From positions 2,232,001 through 2,296,000 of the forward strand of contig OZ244967.1 in the NCBI GenBank assembly GCA_965222695.1: a stretch of 64,000 bases of DNA, read 5' to 3'. Below the pieces are notes generated by a model. That model saw nothing but the letters and a program-made list of their open reading frames with translations. It did no database searches and was not told where the DNA came from. This DNA is from UBA7957 sp965222695 (lineage in GTDB: Bacteria > Pseudomonadota > Gammaproteobacteria > Granulosicoccales > Granulosicoccaceae). How positions within the stretch are numbered: position 1 is the first letter of the stretch; each line of letters starts with the position of its first letter. The translations under genes were made by a program, and so were the position numbers. Shown one piece after another: positions 34,169-43,379 of the stretch.

Positions 34169-35663
34169 CGTGTGTCTCCGGTGTGGTCTGTAAATCATCG
34201 TAGGCGGCCAGCTTGGCCGGGCGTACCACAAAGCGGTTCAGGGTCGGTGGCAGTGCGACCGCAATCGGGGGTGGCAGGTGTTGTTCATCACGCCGGCGTA
34301 CGAGTACCTGTTCAACTGCGCTGGAGTGGGGCTGTTGTTTTGACAAGGCCTCGTTAATCGCGGCTTGCATTTCCTGGGTGCCGTATCGATCCAGCAACGT
34401 CAATAAGGCACTGACCAGAGGACCCAGCGGCAAGGATTGGCTGGCGGCCAGTTCGATCAAGGGTGTCGCTTCGGGCACGGCCATGGCAAGGCGGTCATAG
34501 CCACGGTGATGTCGACCCTGGCGTTTGTAGGCGATCAGCTGTTCAAGATGGCGTGGATCTTCGATCTGCTCGCCCTTGCCGAAGGCGCGTGGATGCTCGG
34601 CAACCACCTTCTCGCCATCGAACAGCCGAACCCGGGTGAGACTGGCCACCACGGTTAAGGTACGTCGTACACAGTCCGGTGGTACGGAATAATCATTCAG
34701 ATCAAAACGGGCGTAGGGTGTTTTACCAATACGTACCGCCCGTCGTTCATCGGTATTGAAAGGGTTCTCGGGCAAGGCAATGAGTGAGGGCTGTTCGTGC
34801 TCAAACGCCTGATTGACGGTTAAATCCGGCGCTTCTGGGCAGCGTCGTTCACCACTGACCTGCCGGCACCAGTGATCGGCTTGGGTATTGAGTGCATCCA
34901 GATCACGCCATTGGCGTCCGGCAAAGAAGCTGCTGCGAATGTAGCGAATCGCCCGCTCTACACGGCCTTTTTCGTTGCCCCGTGCTATGGCGACCGGGCG
35001 GGGCTCAAATCGGTAATGTGCCGCCAGCTCCAGCAGTGTGGGATGGAAACGAATGGCCTGTCCGCGTCGTTCCAAAACGGCCGATTTGAGATTATCATAC
35101 AAAATCACCCGGGGGACACCGTTGAACTGTTCGAAGGCCTCGACATGACCGCGAAGGAAGTTGTCGAGTTGTTGATTCAGATAAAAGCGCAGGAAGATCC
35201 TGCGGCTGAAACTCAGCACCATCACAAAAGCCATGAGCGGGCGTTTGGCACGCCCGGTAGTCAGGCTCTGGAAATGGCCCCAGTCGACCTGGCATTGTTC
35301 GCCGGGCAGGGTTTTCAGACGCAGATACGCCTCAGCGTGAGGCCGGGGCCGCAGTTGTGCCACATGATCACGAAAGTGACTGCTGGCACCGCGAAAGCCG
35401 CGCTCCTGGGCCATCGCATAAAGACGCGCAGCACTGAGTGTTGGGTATTGCTGAAGTGTTTCGACAATCATCGGTGTATAGGGATCGAGTATGGAGGCGC
35501 GTTGTGAACGTTTGGCCTTGGGTACGCCCGCCTGGCTCAACACCCGACTGACGGTGCTGTGATGCACGCCCAGCTGTACGGCAATGGTGTTCACACGCCA
35601 GTGTTCGGCAAAATAGAGGCGAAAAATCTGTGTTTGCAGCTCCTGATCAATCGTCAATGTCAT
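34143..35663 (-). CDS. istA: IS21 family transposase IstA
   Basis: 506 aa DDE transposase. The N-terminal HTH ('NTIAVQLGVHHSTVSRVLSQAG') binds the IS ends. The catalytic core has 'EQCQVDWGHFQSL' (first Asp), 'RVILYDNLKSAVLERRG' (second Asp), and 'GNEKGRVERAIRYIRSSFF' (Glu). The C-terminal beta-barrel includes 'YARFDLNDYSVP'. ATG 35663 is taken; a TTG three codons upstream is possible. Second gene in the element's row of four. Confidence 0.94.
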   Translation of the reverse strand: MTLTIDQELQTQIFRLYFAEHWRVNTIAVQLGVHHSTVSRVLSQAGVPKAKRSQRASILDPYTPMIVETLQQYPTLSAARLYAMAQERGFRGASSHFRDHVAQLRPRPHAEAYLRLKTLPGEQCQVDWGHFQSLTTGRAKRPLMAFVMVLSFSRRIFLRFYLNQQLDNFLRGHVEAFEQFNGVPRVILYDNLKSAVLERRGQAIRFHPTLLELAAHYRFEPRPVAIARGNEKGRVERAIRYIRSSFFAGRQWRDLDALNTQADHWCRQVSGERRCPEAPDLTVNQAFEHEQPSLIALPENPFNTDERRAVRIGKTPYARFDLNDYSVPPDCVRRTLTVVASLTRVRLFDGEKVVAEHPRAFGKGEQIEDPRHLEQLIAYKRQGRHHRGYDRLAMAVPEATPLIELAASQSLPLGPLVSALLTLLDRYGTQEMQAAINEALSKQQPHSSAVEQVLVRRRDEQHLPPPIAVALPPTLNRFVVRPAKLAAYDDLQTTPETHDDTDTEAH

Positions 35664-35678
35664 CACTCCCAAGTCGTC

Positions 35679-36110
35679 TTACAGCGGTGGGCTGACACTG
35701 GAATGCAGAAAATGCCTGCGTAGAAATACATCACACAGACCACCACAGCAATGACAGCGTATCTCATCGACACCATCGTCTTTATCAGCACCATGGCAAA
35801 TGGGCCATCGTCGAATCCGCAGTGGAGCACAGGGCGTGGGGGTAGTAGAACCGTGATGCGTTACTTTTGTGGTTTGCGGTTCTAATGGCCGCTTCTGTTG
35901 GCGTTGTCGAAAGCGCTGCTGGCGGGCTGCATTAGCGGATCTTCCACGAGCGCTATGGCGGTAACGTCTGGCTGATCTTCGTTGAGAATCACAGCGTGAC
36001 AAACGGGCACAGTCCTGTCCGCAGAAACGATGGCCACGATCACACCGGCGGCAGATCACCACCTGTTTGTGACAGCGTTGACATTGATAGAGGCGAGCAC
36101 TGGGTTTCAT
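35679..36110 (-). CDS. Small Cys-rich zinc-finger-like protein of the IS21 element
   Basis: 143 aa, rich in Arg and Cys. The N-terminal 'YQCQRCHKQVVICRRCDRGHRFCGQDCARLSR' has several C-x-x-C knuckles, followed by 'RSANAARQQRFRQRQQ' and 'KVTHHGS'. Similar short genes accompany some proteobacterial IS elements as passengers, from memory; no function is known. The C-terminal half with 'CHCCGGLCDVF' is probably a second zinc site. ATG 36110 is used. It precedes istA by 15 bases. Confidence 0.6.
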   Translation of the reverse strand: MKPSARLYQCQRCHKQVVICRRCDRGHRFCGQDCARLSRCDSQRRSARRYRHSARGRSANAARQQRFRQRQQKRPLEPQTTKVTHHGSTTPTPCAPLRIRRWPICHGADKDDGVDEIRCHCCGGLCDVFLRRHFLHSSVSPPL

Positions 36111-37355
36111 CGACAACAATGCCGATGAGGGCTGGACTTAATCTTGATCCCAAGGCATGCTGATCAAGCCGTGCAACATACACGGTTCGGGGCATGGCGC
36201 CAGATGAGATCGTCAAATCAAGATTGGCGCCATGCCTGTCTCTTCGGCAGGCGAAAACTCATACCGCAAATGGACATAGCTGTCTGGTTTTACACGCTCA
36301 AATCCCTTTCATAATCTGCGAAATGAGACCTGCTGCTCAGAATGCGTGACGAGAAACTGTTTTTTGGGTGGGTTGGGATGTTGCGGCAAATAGTCGCGGG
36401 TTTACTCCGGCACTAACACCTTGTCATCAACTTCCCAATACTCCAGATAGTTGACCTGAACATCAGGGTGTGAAAGATTCAGGGGTAGATGGTGAGTAAA
36501 GCGATAGCCACAAGCGGTACCGTTGTGTTGTTCACCGCTTTCCCACTGCTCAAGCTCATCATCGACAAGCCGTTGATTGACCGACTCAAATAAGCTGGCA
36601 TTGCCCGCAGGTTTGGCCACAATGAGAAAATCCATAGCCTGCTGCGTTAAAAGAGCAACATGTGGCCCGTTGGCCGCCAGTGCATCTTCGAGCACAATAA
36701 AGCACCGCTTGGGATAAGCGTTGGTGATGCTGTACACAAGTCGTTTGGCCGCATTGCGCTCGCAGTCATTTTTTTTATTTCCATCGGCTCGCGTGATGGG
36801 TTCAAAGTCGATCGGTAAGACGGTTTTGCGATCCGGGTGTACGATCACGGCGGCGAGCAATTGATGATAAAATTCATCCTCACCTTGACGTCGTTTCTTC
36901 ATGCAACAGTGAGGGCAACTGACGCGGGTTGATGAGAACAAGCCTGTGCCGTCGATGGATAACAAATAACGACCATCGAAGCTCAAATAATCGTTCAACA
37001 CCTGACCGCGTTGCAGCGCACTGTGCAGGGTGCGGAAAGTGCCGCGTAATTCAGCCGGATCAACCGTATCGAGAATGCTGCGCATTTGGCTATCAGACGG
37101 TACTTGCTGGACACCGTAAAGCGTCGACAGGTTATGCTGAACAAGCGGATCAATTTTGTTATCGTTTTCAAAGCTCAACAACGAGGGGTATTTTAAATTG
37201 AACATCGCGAAAGCGGCACGCAATGTATCGGTCAGGGTATGTTCAATACTGGCCTGTCGACGTGTGTCAGGTATCGCATTGAAGCTTTGGAATACGCTGT
37301 TAAGTAAACCGGGTAGAGATAAATCTTTTCGCAAGCGTGGTTCAGGGGCAGCCAT

Positions 37356-37888
37356 AGGGTAAACATCAACAAAGGATCTTGCTCCTTGAGGATAGTTTAC
37401 GAAGAGCTGTTTTTCTCGAACGAATTTATATCCATAATATCAATACGTTACCTGTTGGTCGGGAATTGCTGTATAAGGACCATGTTGAGCATATAAGGGA
37501 TTTCAATGAAAGAACGGAACGCGCCATTAGAATCGGTGCCTTGAACGCAGGGATCATGGTTGAGACCAGTACAGTTTGATAGAAGTATGGATTTGACTGG
37601 GTCAGGTTCGCCAATCAGCTCGTGGCGTTGAAAGTGGAACGCCGGGCGTGCCGACCCTAAAACGACTCGGATTTATGGCCGCCGATCTGATGTCAGATCT
37701 CACTGGATGAAGTGGAAAAAATAGGAATTTGGCTTCCTCCCCGCTCTTTAGAGCGGGGAGGAAGCCAAACCCGCAGAAGTGCTGCTCCACATGAAGATCA
37801 TCTTCAAACTCTTGCTTAATCCGCTCATAGCCGCCCACCGTGAAGAAGTCTATGAGCGGACAAAATCAGAAAAAATGCGGCAGAACAT
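37356..37888. other. Fragment-rich non-coding stretch
   Basis: Between the DDE transposase gene and the LysR gene. A 66-codon plus-strand frame at 37379-37579 (MLLEDSLRRAVFLERIYIHN...) reads like protein but matches nothing I know and has no clear RBS. The large hairpin at 37728 lies here. Probably debris from older insertions. Confidence 0.4.
37728..37769. repeat. Perfect 20-bp inverted repeat with 2-base loop
   Basis: The left arm TTTGGCTTCCTCCCCGCTCT pairs without mismatch with the right arm AGAGCGGGGAGGAAGCCAAA. Hairpins of the form CTCCCCGCTCT..AGAGCGGGGAG are often seen at ends of IS200/IS605-type elements, but no tnpA or tnpB is present. It could also act as a strong transcription block between flanking genes. 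Confidence 0.75.
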
Positions 37889-38833
37889 TTAATCATACCC
37901 TATAATTTCAGTAAGTTCTTCGGCGGACTGGCGTGCTGCGCTTATGATCCAATGCGCAAGATCCTTCGTCTGAGGCGAAGCATTAGCTTTCAAAATCGTA
38001 CAGAGCTTAGTCGGAAAAGTCTGTACATCATTACCCACCATTGTCAGCGATCCACTTTTCAACTTATCAAGCACCAGAAATCCACGACATAACGCTACAC
38101 CTTTACTTGCCTCGGCAGCAGCTATTTGCATACTCGCACTTCCGTAGCGAATTTTTTCTAGAGCGTTCAGATTAAATTGGCATGGTTCTACTTTTAGTTT
38201 TTCAAACCAAGATTCCCAAGCCAGGGCGCCAGTATTCGGCAACGCTCGCTCTAAGAGTGGCACTTTGAAGAAACTCGTAGCTGTATCCAGTGATATAGAT
38301 TGATTTCTTAGAAACTCAGGACTGGCGACAGGGAAACATATGTCTTTTACACCGTCATAAAAATATCTATCTTGCTCTGCTTCAGGCTGTAAGCTCAGCT
38401 TCAAATCGAAGTCTTCACTAAACCTAAATCTATCGGGAAGTGAGCCGAGCATTTCCACCTCAGCACCCGGATATTCACTCAAAAAACCTGAAAGACGCGG
38501 TGCCAACCAGAGTGCTGCAAGCGAGGGTGGCACACATATCCGAATCACTGTAGAATTTGAGTTTAAACTTATTTTCCTATAAGCACTTTTGATTTCCTCC
38601 AATATCTGTTGAGACAAATATCGCACGACTGCCCCTTCTTGCGTTAATACAACACCATGTCGCTCCCGCTCAAAAAGCTTAACGTCCCAGATGCTTTCAA
38701 GATTTCGAATTTGATAGCTAATCGCGCTTTGCGTCATCCTAAGTTCGGATGACGCGCCGACAAAACTACCATTCCGGGATACTGACTCAAGCACTCTGAG
38801 TGCTGTAAGGGAGGGTAATTGGGATACTATCAT
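37889..38833 (-). CDS. LysR family transcriptional regulator (GcvA-like)
   Basis: 314 aa. N-terminal winged HTH 'LTALRVLESVSRNGSFVGASSELRMTQSAISYQIRNLESIWDVKLFER' at residues 8-56, then a type 2 periplasmic-binding-like effector domain. It is divergent from the truncated adenylation gene and the TSUP permease gene, with 271 bases between, so it may regulate them (inference from position). Effector unknown. Confidence 0.9.
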   Translation of the reverse strand: MIVSQLPSLTALRVLESVSRNGSFVGASSELRMTQSAISYQIRNLESIWDVKLFERERHGVVLTQEGAVVRYLSQQILEEIKSAYRKISLNSNSTVIRICVPPSLAALWLAPRLSGFLSEYPGAEVEMLGSLPDRFRFSEDFDLKLSLQPEAEQDRYFYDGVKDICFPVASPEFLRNQSISLDTATSFFKVPLLERALPNTGALAWESWFEKLKVEPCQFNLNALEKIRYGSASMQIAAAEASKGVALCRGFLVLDKLKSGSLTMVGNDVQTFPTKLCTILKANASPQTKDLAHWIISAARQSAEELTEIIGYD

Positions 38834-39104
38834 GATATTAAATATTTAGATTTATAAAAGTAATTTAGATAGTATAAGTTTATACCTATTTGTATTAAAG
38901 CGTATCACAATTTTTCACGCAGACCACGAGGCCGGTCAAAGCCTTTGATTGAAAGATTTTCTGCATCACAAAAATATTTCGCTACAGATCAAAAATTTCA
39001 CACTCTACAGCCTCGAAATATTATTGTATCGTATCAGCACAACACGCATTCATTAATCAAAGGAAGCCTTTATATCTTCCGAAAGTAAATGGAATTATGT
39101 CAAA

Positions 39105-39878
39105 ATGGCCGGAAAAACAGATATAATACCCCCCGATCGATTCAAACAAAGTCAATTATTTCTAGATGGAAATATCGCCGTTGCATTTGAGCGTATCGCG
39201 GCAAAATTTCCTGACCGTCCAGCGATACACCACAATGGCCAATCGATTTGCTATGCCGAGCTGGACACACAAGCCAACACAATAGCTGCACTTGTGAGCG
39301 CGAAGATAATTGTGGATACACCTATAGTCGTCTTTCTACCACAGGGTGGAGTGGCAATTGCGGCAATGATTGGTGTACTGAAAGCTGGAAGCTTCTTCCT
39401 ACCTCTGGACATTGATGCGCCATCCGAGCGGAACAAGCGCATCATATGCGCATCTGGAGCTCAGTTGGTCTTAACGGTCGCTAATCATGAGGCCGCCGCT
39501 CGCGCGGTCTGCGGAACAGATCAAATTGTTGTGTGTATCGACACCGCACCGAATGCTCCCTTATATTCGGCACATCTTCAGAACGATCTGACGCGTCCTG
39601 CTTATGTTCTCTACACCTCAGGCTCGACGGGAGAACCAAAAGGGGTGCTGCAAGATCATGGTCATGTACTGCACAACACTTTTGTTCACACAGAAAGCTT
39701 TGAAATTACACCCAATGATCGTCAGAGCCTCCTCTACCGGATTAATGTCTATGGCGGGCTGCGGGACACGTTCAACGCATTGTTAAATGGTGCTGGCCTT
39801 TATTCTGCCCCCAACGTTTTGGCTGATATCGATGAGCTTATGTCGCAGGTAACTCAAATCCCTAGCGACAATAATTGA
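39105..39878 (+). CDS. Truncated AMP-binding (NRPS adenylation-like) protein
   Basis: 257 aa. Starts as an NRPS adenylation domain: 'VAFERIAAKFPDRPAIHHNGQSICYAELDTQANTIAAL' (A1 region), 'AAMIGVLKAGSFFLPLDIDAPSERNKRII' (A2), and the phosphate loop 'YVLYTSGSTGEPKGVLQDHGHVLHN' (A3) near residues 168-185. The protein then ends after about A4, without A5-A10 or a carrier domain, so it cannot adenylate as a normal A domain. It may be a degraded gene or a shortened relative. It precedes the TSUP gene by 54 bases. Confidence 0.75.
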   Translation: MAGKTDIIPPDRFKQSQLFLDGNIAVAFERIAAKFPDRPAIHHNGQSICYAELDTQANTIAALVSAKIIVDTPIVVFLPQGGVAIAAMIGVLKAGSFFLPLDIDAPSERNKRIICASGAQLVLTVANHEAAARAVCGTDQIVVCIDTAPNAPLYSAHLQNDLTRPAYVLYTSGSTGEPKGVLQDHGHVLHNTFVHTESFEITPNDRQSLLYRINVYGGLRDTFNALLNGAGLYSAPNVLADIDELMSQVTQIPSDNN

Positions 39879-39932
39879 TGTTTCCAATTCATTTGTACCA
39901 CTTGCACCAAGAAATAAGGAACAGTTAGCCCC

Positions 39933-40682
39933 GTGTTTGACTATAGTCTTACTGCATATCTTACCTTGTTCGCCGCCTCGCTTCTCGTTGGTTTCTCTAA
40001 AACATCCGTCGGCGGAATGGTCATCCTTGCCGTACCTTTGGTTGCGATCGGGTTCCCCGCCAAAGATTCAATCGGGATTCTTCTACCAATTATGATCTTC
40101 GGTGACTTTATGGCCGTCATATATTACCGTCGTTCTTGTGACTGGTCCGTAATTTTAAAGTTCTTTCCCATCACCGCTGTCGGCGTCGTCATCGGCTATT
40201 TCCTTCTCGACCTTATCGATCCAGACATATTCAGCATAGTCCTTGGCATCATAATTGTGATCATGCTGATTGCTGGCTTTTTGATTGAGGACAAAGAGTT
40301 GAAAACAGGCCAAAGCCTAATTTACCGCTGGATAGTTGGTATTCTCGTTGGTATTGCAACAATGATGGCCAATGCCGCAGGACCACTCCTTGGAATATAT
40401 TTCCTTCAACTTGGCCTTGGTAAGAAAGAATTCATTGGTACACGCAGTTGGTACTTTCTTGTATTGAATCTATTCAAAGTGCCTTTCTCAATCCACCTTG
40501 GACTGATCACCTCGGAAACCTTTGCACTGAATTTGATGTTTTTGCCAGTAATCATATTTGGAGCGGTTCTGGGCTACAAGGTGATCGGTAGGATTAATAC
40601 CAAAATCTTTAAGACAATCATTCGAATTGCTGCGGGGATCACAGCCATCCGACTAATCTACGTTGGCCTAAATAGCTTCTAG
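39933..40682 (+). CDS. TSUP family (TauE/SafE) membrane permease
   Basis: 249 aa, about eight hydrophobic segments. TSUP blocks: 'FAASLLVGFSKTSVGGMVILAVPLVAIGFPAKDSIGILLPIMIFGDFMAVIYYRR' at the N-terminus and 'GIATMMANAAGPLLGIYFLQLGLGKKEFIGTRSWYFLVLNLFKVPF' in the second half. Start GTG 39933, with AAGGAA upstream. Likely exports or imports an organic acid or sulfonate. Downstream of the truncated adenylation gene, under possible LysR control. Confidence 0.85.
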   Translation: MFDYSLTAYLTLFAASLLVGFSKTSVGGMVILAVPLVAIGFPAKDSIGILLPIMIFGDFMAVIYYRRSCDWSVILKFFPITAVGVVIGYFLLDLIDPDIFSIVLGIIIVIMLIAGFLIEDKELKTGQSLIYRWIVGILVGIATMMANAAGPLLGIYFLQLGLGKKEFIGTRSWYFLVLNLFKVPFSIHLGLITSETFALNLMFLPVIIFGAVLGYKVIGRINTKIFKTIIRIAAGITAIRLIYVGLNSF

Positions 40683-40986
40683 CTGCAGAGGGACTTGTAT
40701 GAACGCCCTTTTCGAACCCCTGAACGATGTGGTTGCGACCAATCGGATCCTTTTCGTTTTTCCTCAGGCATTAGACTCTAACGAGCAACTACTGAGACTC
40801 TTGAGTCAGAGATATGATATCTAGAAGAGTCAAGAGGATTAGAAGCTGGTGGACTTCCAATATACATAGCTAAATACTGGCTCGATTCAGCTTCTCCTGC
40901 CCCTAAGAAAGAGTCGACAATACGCCATCCAAACTTATCGATATAAACTTCATACCAGTTGTGAAGTTTCCGGGACTGAACTAGTA

Positions 40987-42201
40987 GTCAGTCAGGATGA
41001 AAAGTTCGGGTATTAGTCTAACTTCTTAACAAGGAATTACAACTTGTTGATGAGGTTTGATATGGCAAAGCGCAATATAGTGAGACTATCGCAGGATGAA
41101 CGCCATGCACTGGAAGGCATGGTAAATCAAGGCCGAGTGTCAGCCCAACGGCGACGACATGCGGCGATACTGCTACGGGTTGATGAGGGCAAGTATGGTC
41201 CGGCAATGACTGACACGGAAACAGCCGATCAGATGGAACTGAGCACACGGTGTATTGAATCTGTTCGCCGAAGGTGCGTTCATGAAGGCTTGGAGAAGGC
41301 CTTACAGAGAAAGAAGCGATCTCGCGAACGTACAGCGAGTCTGGATGGCGAAGGCGAAGCCCAATTGATAAGCCTGGCCTGTAGTGAAGCACCCGAGGGG
41401 CGGGTACGCTGGACTCTGAGGCTTTTGAGCGAAAAACTTGTGGAGTTGGACATTGTGGATACGATCTCGTATGAAACGGTTAGGCAAGTTTTAAAAAAAC
41501 ACCATAAAACCTTGGCAGAAGAGGATGTGGTGTATACCCGCTCAGGGTAATGCCGCCTTTGTCTGTCAAATGGAACAGGTGCTGGACGTTTACAAGAGGG
41601 AGTACGACCCAGACTATCCAGTGGTTTGCATGGATGAGACCACCAAGCAATGTACACGTGAGGTTCGCAAGCCGATTCCGCCTTCACCGGGACAGACAGA
41701 GCGCTACGATGGAGAATATGAACGCAATGGTGTGGCTCATTTGCTGTTGTTCTATGCGCCTCTGGAGAACTGGCGTAGAGTGCAAGTGGCAGGGAATCAT
41801 GCGGCAAGTGAGTGGGCTGAAGGTGTGCGACGCCTGGTGCAGGAGGACTATCGGCATGCGGAAAAAATCACCTTGGTGATGGATAACCTTAGCACACATA
41901 CTGGCGCCTCATTGTACAAAGCATTCCCGCCAGAGCTTGCTCACAGTCTGCTCAGCAAACTCGAATTTATCTACACACCGAAGCATGGAAGCTGGCTGAA
42001 CATGGCGGAGTGCGAATTCAGCGTGCTGGCTCGACAGTGCCTAGATCGTCGCATTGCTGATAGAGAAACCCTTACACAGGAGGTTGAGCAATGGGAGCAG
42101 ATACGCAACGAAAATACGAAACCGGTAGATTGGCGCTTCACAACAGAGCAAGCAAGGATAAAACTGAAACGTCTTTACCCGAATGTTTCAGATTGACTGA
42201 C
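40987..42201 (+). mobile_element. IS630 family insertion sequence (1215 bp)
   Basis: Inverted ends GTCAGTCAGGATGAAAAG (40987) and, reversed, GTCAGTCAATCTGAAACA (42201), with GTTCGGGTA / ATTCGGGTA continuing on both sides. Flanked by the TA duplication typical of the IS630/mariner group (40985-40986 and 42202-42203). Carries one transposase gene read in two frames. Confidence 0.9.
41062..42196 (+). CDS. IS630 family transposase in two overlapping frames
   Basis: The first frame (41062-41550) encodes the HTH region ('MAKRNIVRLSQDERHALEGMV', 'ETADQMELSTRCIESVRRR'). The DDE core ('PVVCMDETTKQCTREV', 'ITLVMDNLSTHTGASLY', 'IYTPKHGSWLNMAECEFSVL') is in the +1 frame, up to 42196. The natural join lies at TTTTAAAAAAAC (41487-41498): reading one A less gives ...VLKNTIKPWQKRMWCIPAQG..., the normal family sequence. 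This could be programmed slippage on the A7 run, known in some IS630 members, or a simple indel. Confidence 0.85.
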
Positions 42202-42575
42202 TACTAGCGAGTTTCCTTCATACACAAAACCGCTCACTGCACGCGCGGGTATTTTATTCGACCTTGAGGCCGCCATACCTAAATACATAAACTCGGTACA
42301 ATCACCTTCTCTTTCTTTTAAAGTATGAAGAGCACCACGGCTTTCTGATGTATATCCGGCTTTCTTAATATTCCCTTCTATCCATTTTGATATTTTCTCG
42401 ATTATTATCTCAGGCTGGTTGGTCTAGATATTTTAAGCTCCAAAAGTCTAATCAAATTGTATAATAATTTCGCAGTCAACTATGATATTATATATCAATT
42501 AATGATTTCGTCCCTATTGAGAAACCATCGATAGTTGACGGAGAGACAAGTGAGTTTGACCCTTACCCATATTAT

Positions 42576-42902
42576 TTGGCTTACTCAGCTAACAATAATT
42601 CGCATGATAGTTTCGATTTATGGATATCCAGTCTTTACGCACACAATAATGCAGCCTTGTATTTCTTCGATTTATTCGAAAATTCTAGAGTGAACTTCGA
42701 ATGTGGCAAGATGAATAGAGGTTTATTGCTATTCTTACCAGAGCATTTTGATAAACCCACAGTATTGAATTGTAGATTCACTGCAGACAATGTGAATATT
42801 GAAAATCTCGTAGCTTTGATAGTTCCTGACTTTTACGCTTCCCCGGGGAAAATTCTTCCATTATTTGCACTGCCCGTTGACAAGAATGTTTTTTTAAAAT
42901 GA
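42576..42902 (+). CDS. Hypothetical protein, possibly N-terminally truncated
   Basis: 108 aa from a TTG at 42576; no family recognised. The frame is open upstream to 42486, and the extra residues (...INDFVPIEKPSIVDGETSEFDPYPYYLAYS) look like real protein, yet contain no start codon, so the gene may have lost its 5' end next to the transglutaminase/IS630 debris. Its stop overlaps the next gene's start (ATGA), which supports it being translated or having been so. No signal peptide or membrane segment. Confidence 0.5.
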   Translation: MAYSANNNSHDSFDLWISSLYAHNNAALYFFDLFENSRVNFECGKMNRGLLLFLPEHFDKPTVLNCRFTADNVNIENLVALIVPDFYASPGKILPLFALPVDKNVFLK

Positions 42903-43219
42903 GAAACTTAAGGTTAATATATATTTGTACACTATTCTTAGTACAAAGTAGTTGTGCTACTTATAATTCAATCTCAAACTACGAACACGGTGATGCTCTG
43001 ATATTAAGTGGAACTCGCCTTAATTTGAGGAACATCTCAAATAGTAATAGGGAGTCATCTTTTCGATTTTATCCTATAGTGGACTTTCTACCAAGCTTGA
43101 CTGCTGATGTGCTGATCCTTTCAATAACTTTACCCACCACAATGGTTTTGTTTATTGCAGACACAATCTATTCTGATTCAACCCAGAACTCAGGAGACAA
43201 TTTACATAGCTCAATATAA
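42899..43219 (+). CDS. YceK/YidQ-like lipoprotein
   Basis: 106 aa with a lipoprotein signal (MRNLRLIYICTLFLVQSSCAT, lipobox V-Q-S-S-C with Cys 19). The mature part has 'GDALILSGTRLNLRNI' and 'FYPIVDFLPSLTADVLILSITLPTT', the pattern of the YceK/YidQ family of small outer-membrane lipoproteins of unknown function (G-T-R-x-D ... P-x-x-D-x-P-x-S-x-x-x-D-x-x-x-L-P). ATG overlaps the stop of the upstream gene. Confidence 0.72.
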   Translation: MRNLRLIYICTLFLVQSSCATYNSISNYEHGDALILSGTRLNLRNISNSNRESSFRFYPIVDFLPSLTADVLILSITLPTTMVLFIADTIYSDSTQNSGDNLHSSI

Positions 43220-43379
43220 CATTTACATCGTCTGAAAATTCAACTGCCATACTTATATAAAATAAATGATTCAGGTATCATATTAAAACTTATTTCACAA
43301 CAACTGAACTCTTATTCATACAATACCTCTACCGACATATGATGGACCTTGAATGCCACTTTTTTCCATTCGTGGCGCA

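Larger units (their letters stand above)
33079..36418 (-). mobile_element. IS21 family insertion sequence (3340 bp)
   Basis: Ends TGTTAGTGCCGGAGTAAA at 33079 and, inverted, TTTACTCCGGCACTAACA ending at 36418. The inverted repeat extends inwards through a CGCGACTATTTGCCGCA-like block on both sides. It is flanked by a 5-base CCTTG duplication (33074-33078 and 36419-36423). It carries istA, istB and two small extra genes, all on the minus strand, and appears intact, so it is likely a recent arrival. Confidence 0.92.
32667..37355 (-). pseudogene. DDE transposase gene split by an IS21-type element
   Basis: The N-terminal part lies at 36419-37355 and the C-terminal part at 32667-33073. Removing the IS21 element and one CCTTG copy restores the frame ...WEVDDKGKERVWSWITSLDI. 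The N-part has 'SIDGTGLFSS' with a catalytic Asp and a 'CPHCCMKKRR' knuckle; the C-part has 'ARARWKIENETFNTLKNQGYHLEHNYGHG', the block with the catalytic Glu. It belongs to an IS4-like/ISNCY-type DDE group that I cannot name precisely. The rebuilt protein would be about 450 aa. Inactive as it stands. Confidence 0.85.
40778..42422 (-). pseudogene. Transglutaminase-like protein gene, split by an IS630-type element
   Basis: Coding parts are 42204-42422 (upstream) and 40778-40986 (downstream). Joined at the TA target, the frame reads through ...SGFVYEGNSLVLVQSRKLHNWYEVYID... without a break. The catalytic Cys is in 'LKEREGDCTEFMYLGMAASRSNKIPARAVSGFVY' and the catalytic His in 'LHNWYEVYIDKFGWRIVD'. 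The frame has a stop just before 42422, so the N-terminal part of the gene is also lost. Once a transglutaminase/protease-like domain protein, now a remnant. Confidence 0.85.

Noticed and set aside
34872..35507. Plus-strand frame of 211 codons within istA
   Set aside because: Antisense to the IS21 transposase, whose catalytic motifs are all present on the other strand.
40699..40824. 41-codon plus-strand frame starting MNALFEPLNDVV with a fair RBS
   Set aside because: It overlaps the 3' part of the transglutaminase-like remnant on the other strand, has no recognisable relative, and is short. It could be the start of a lost gene but is not supported.
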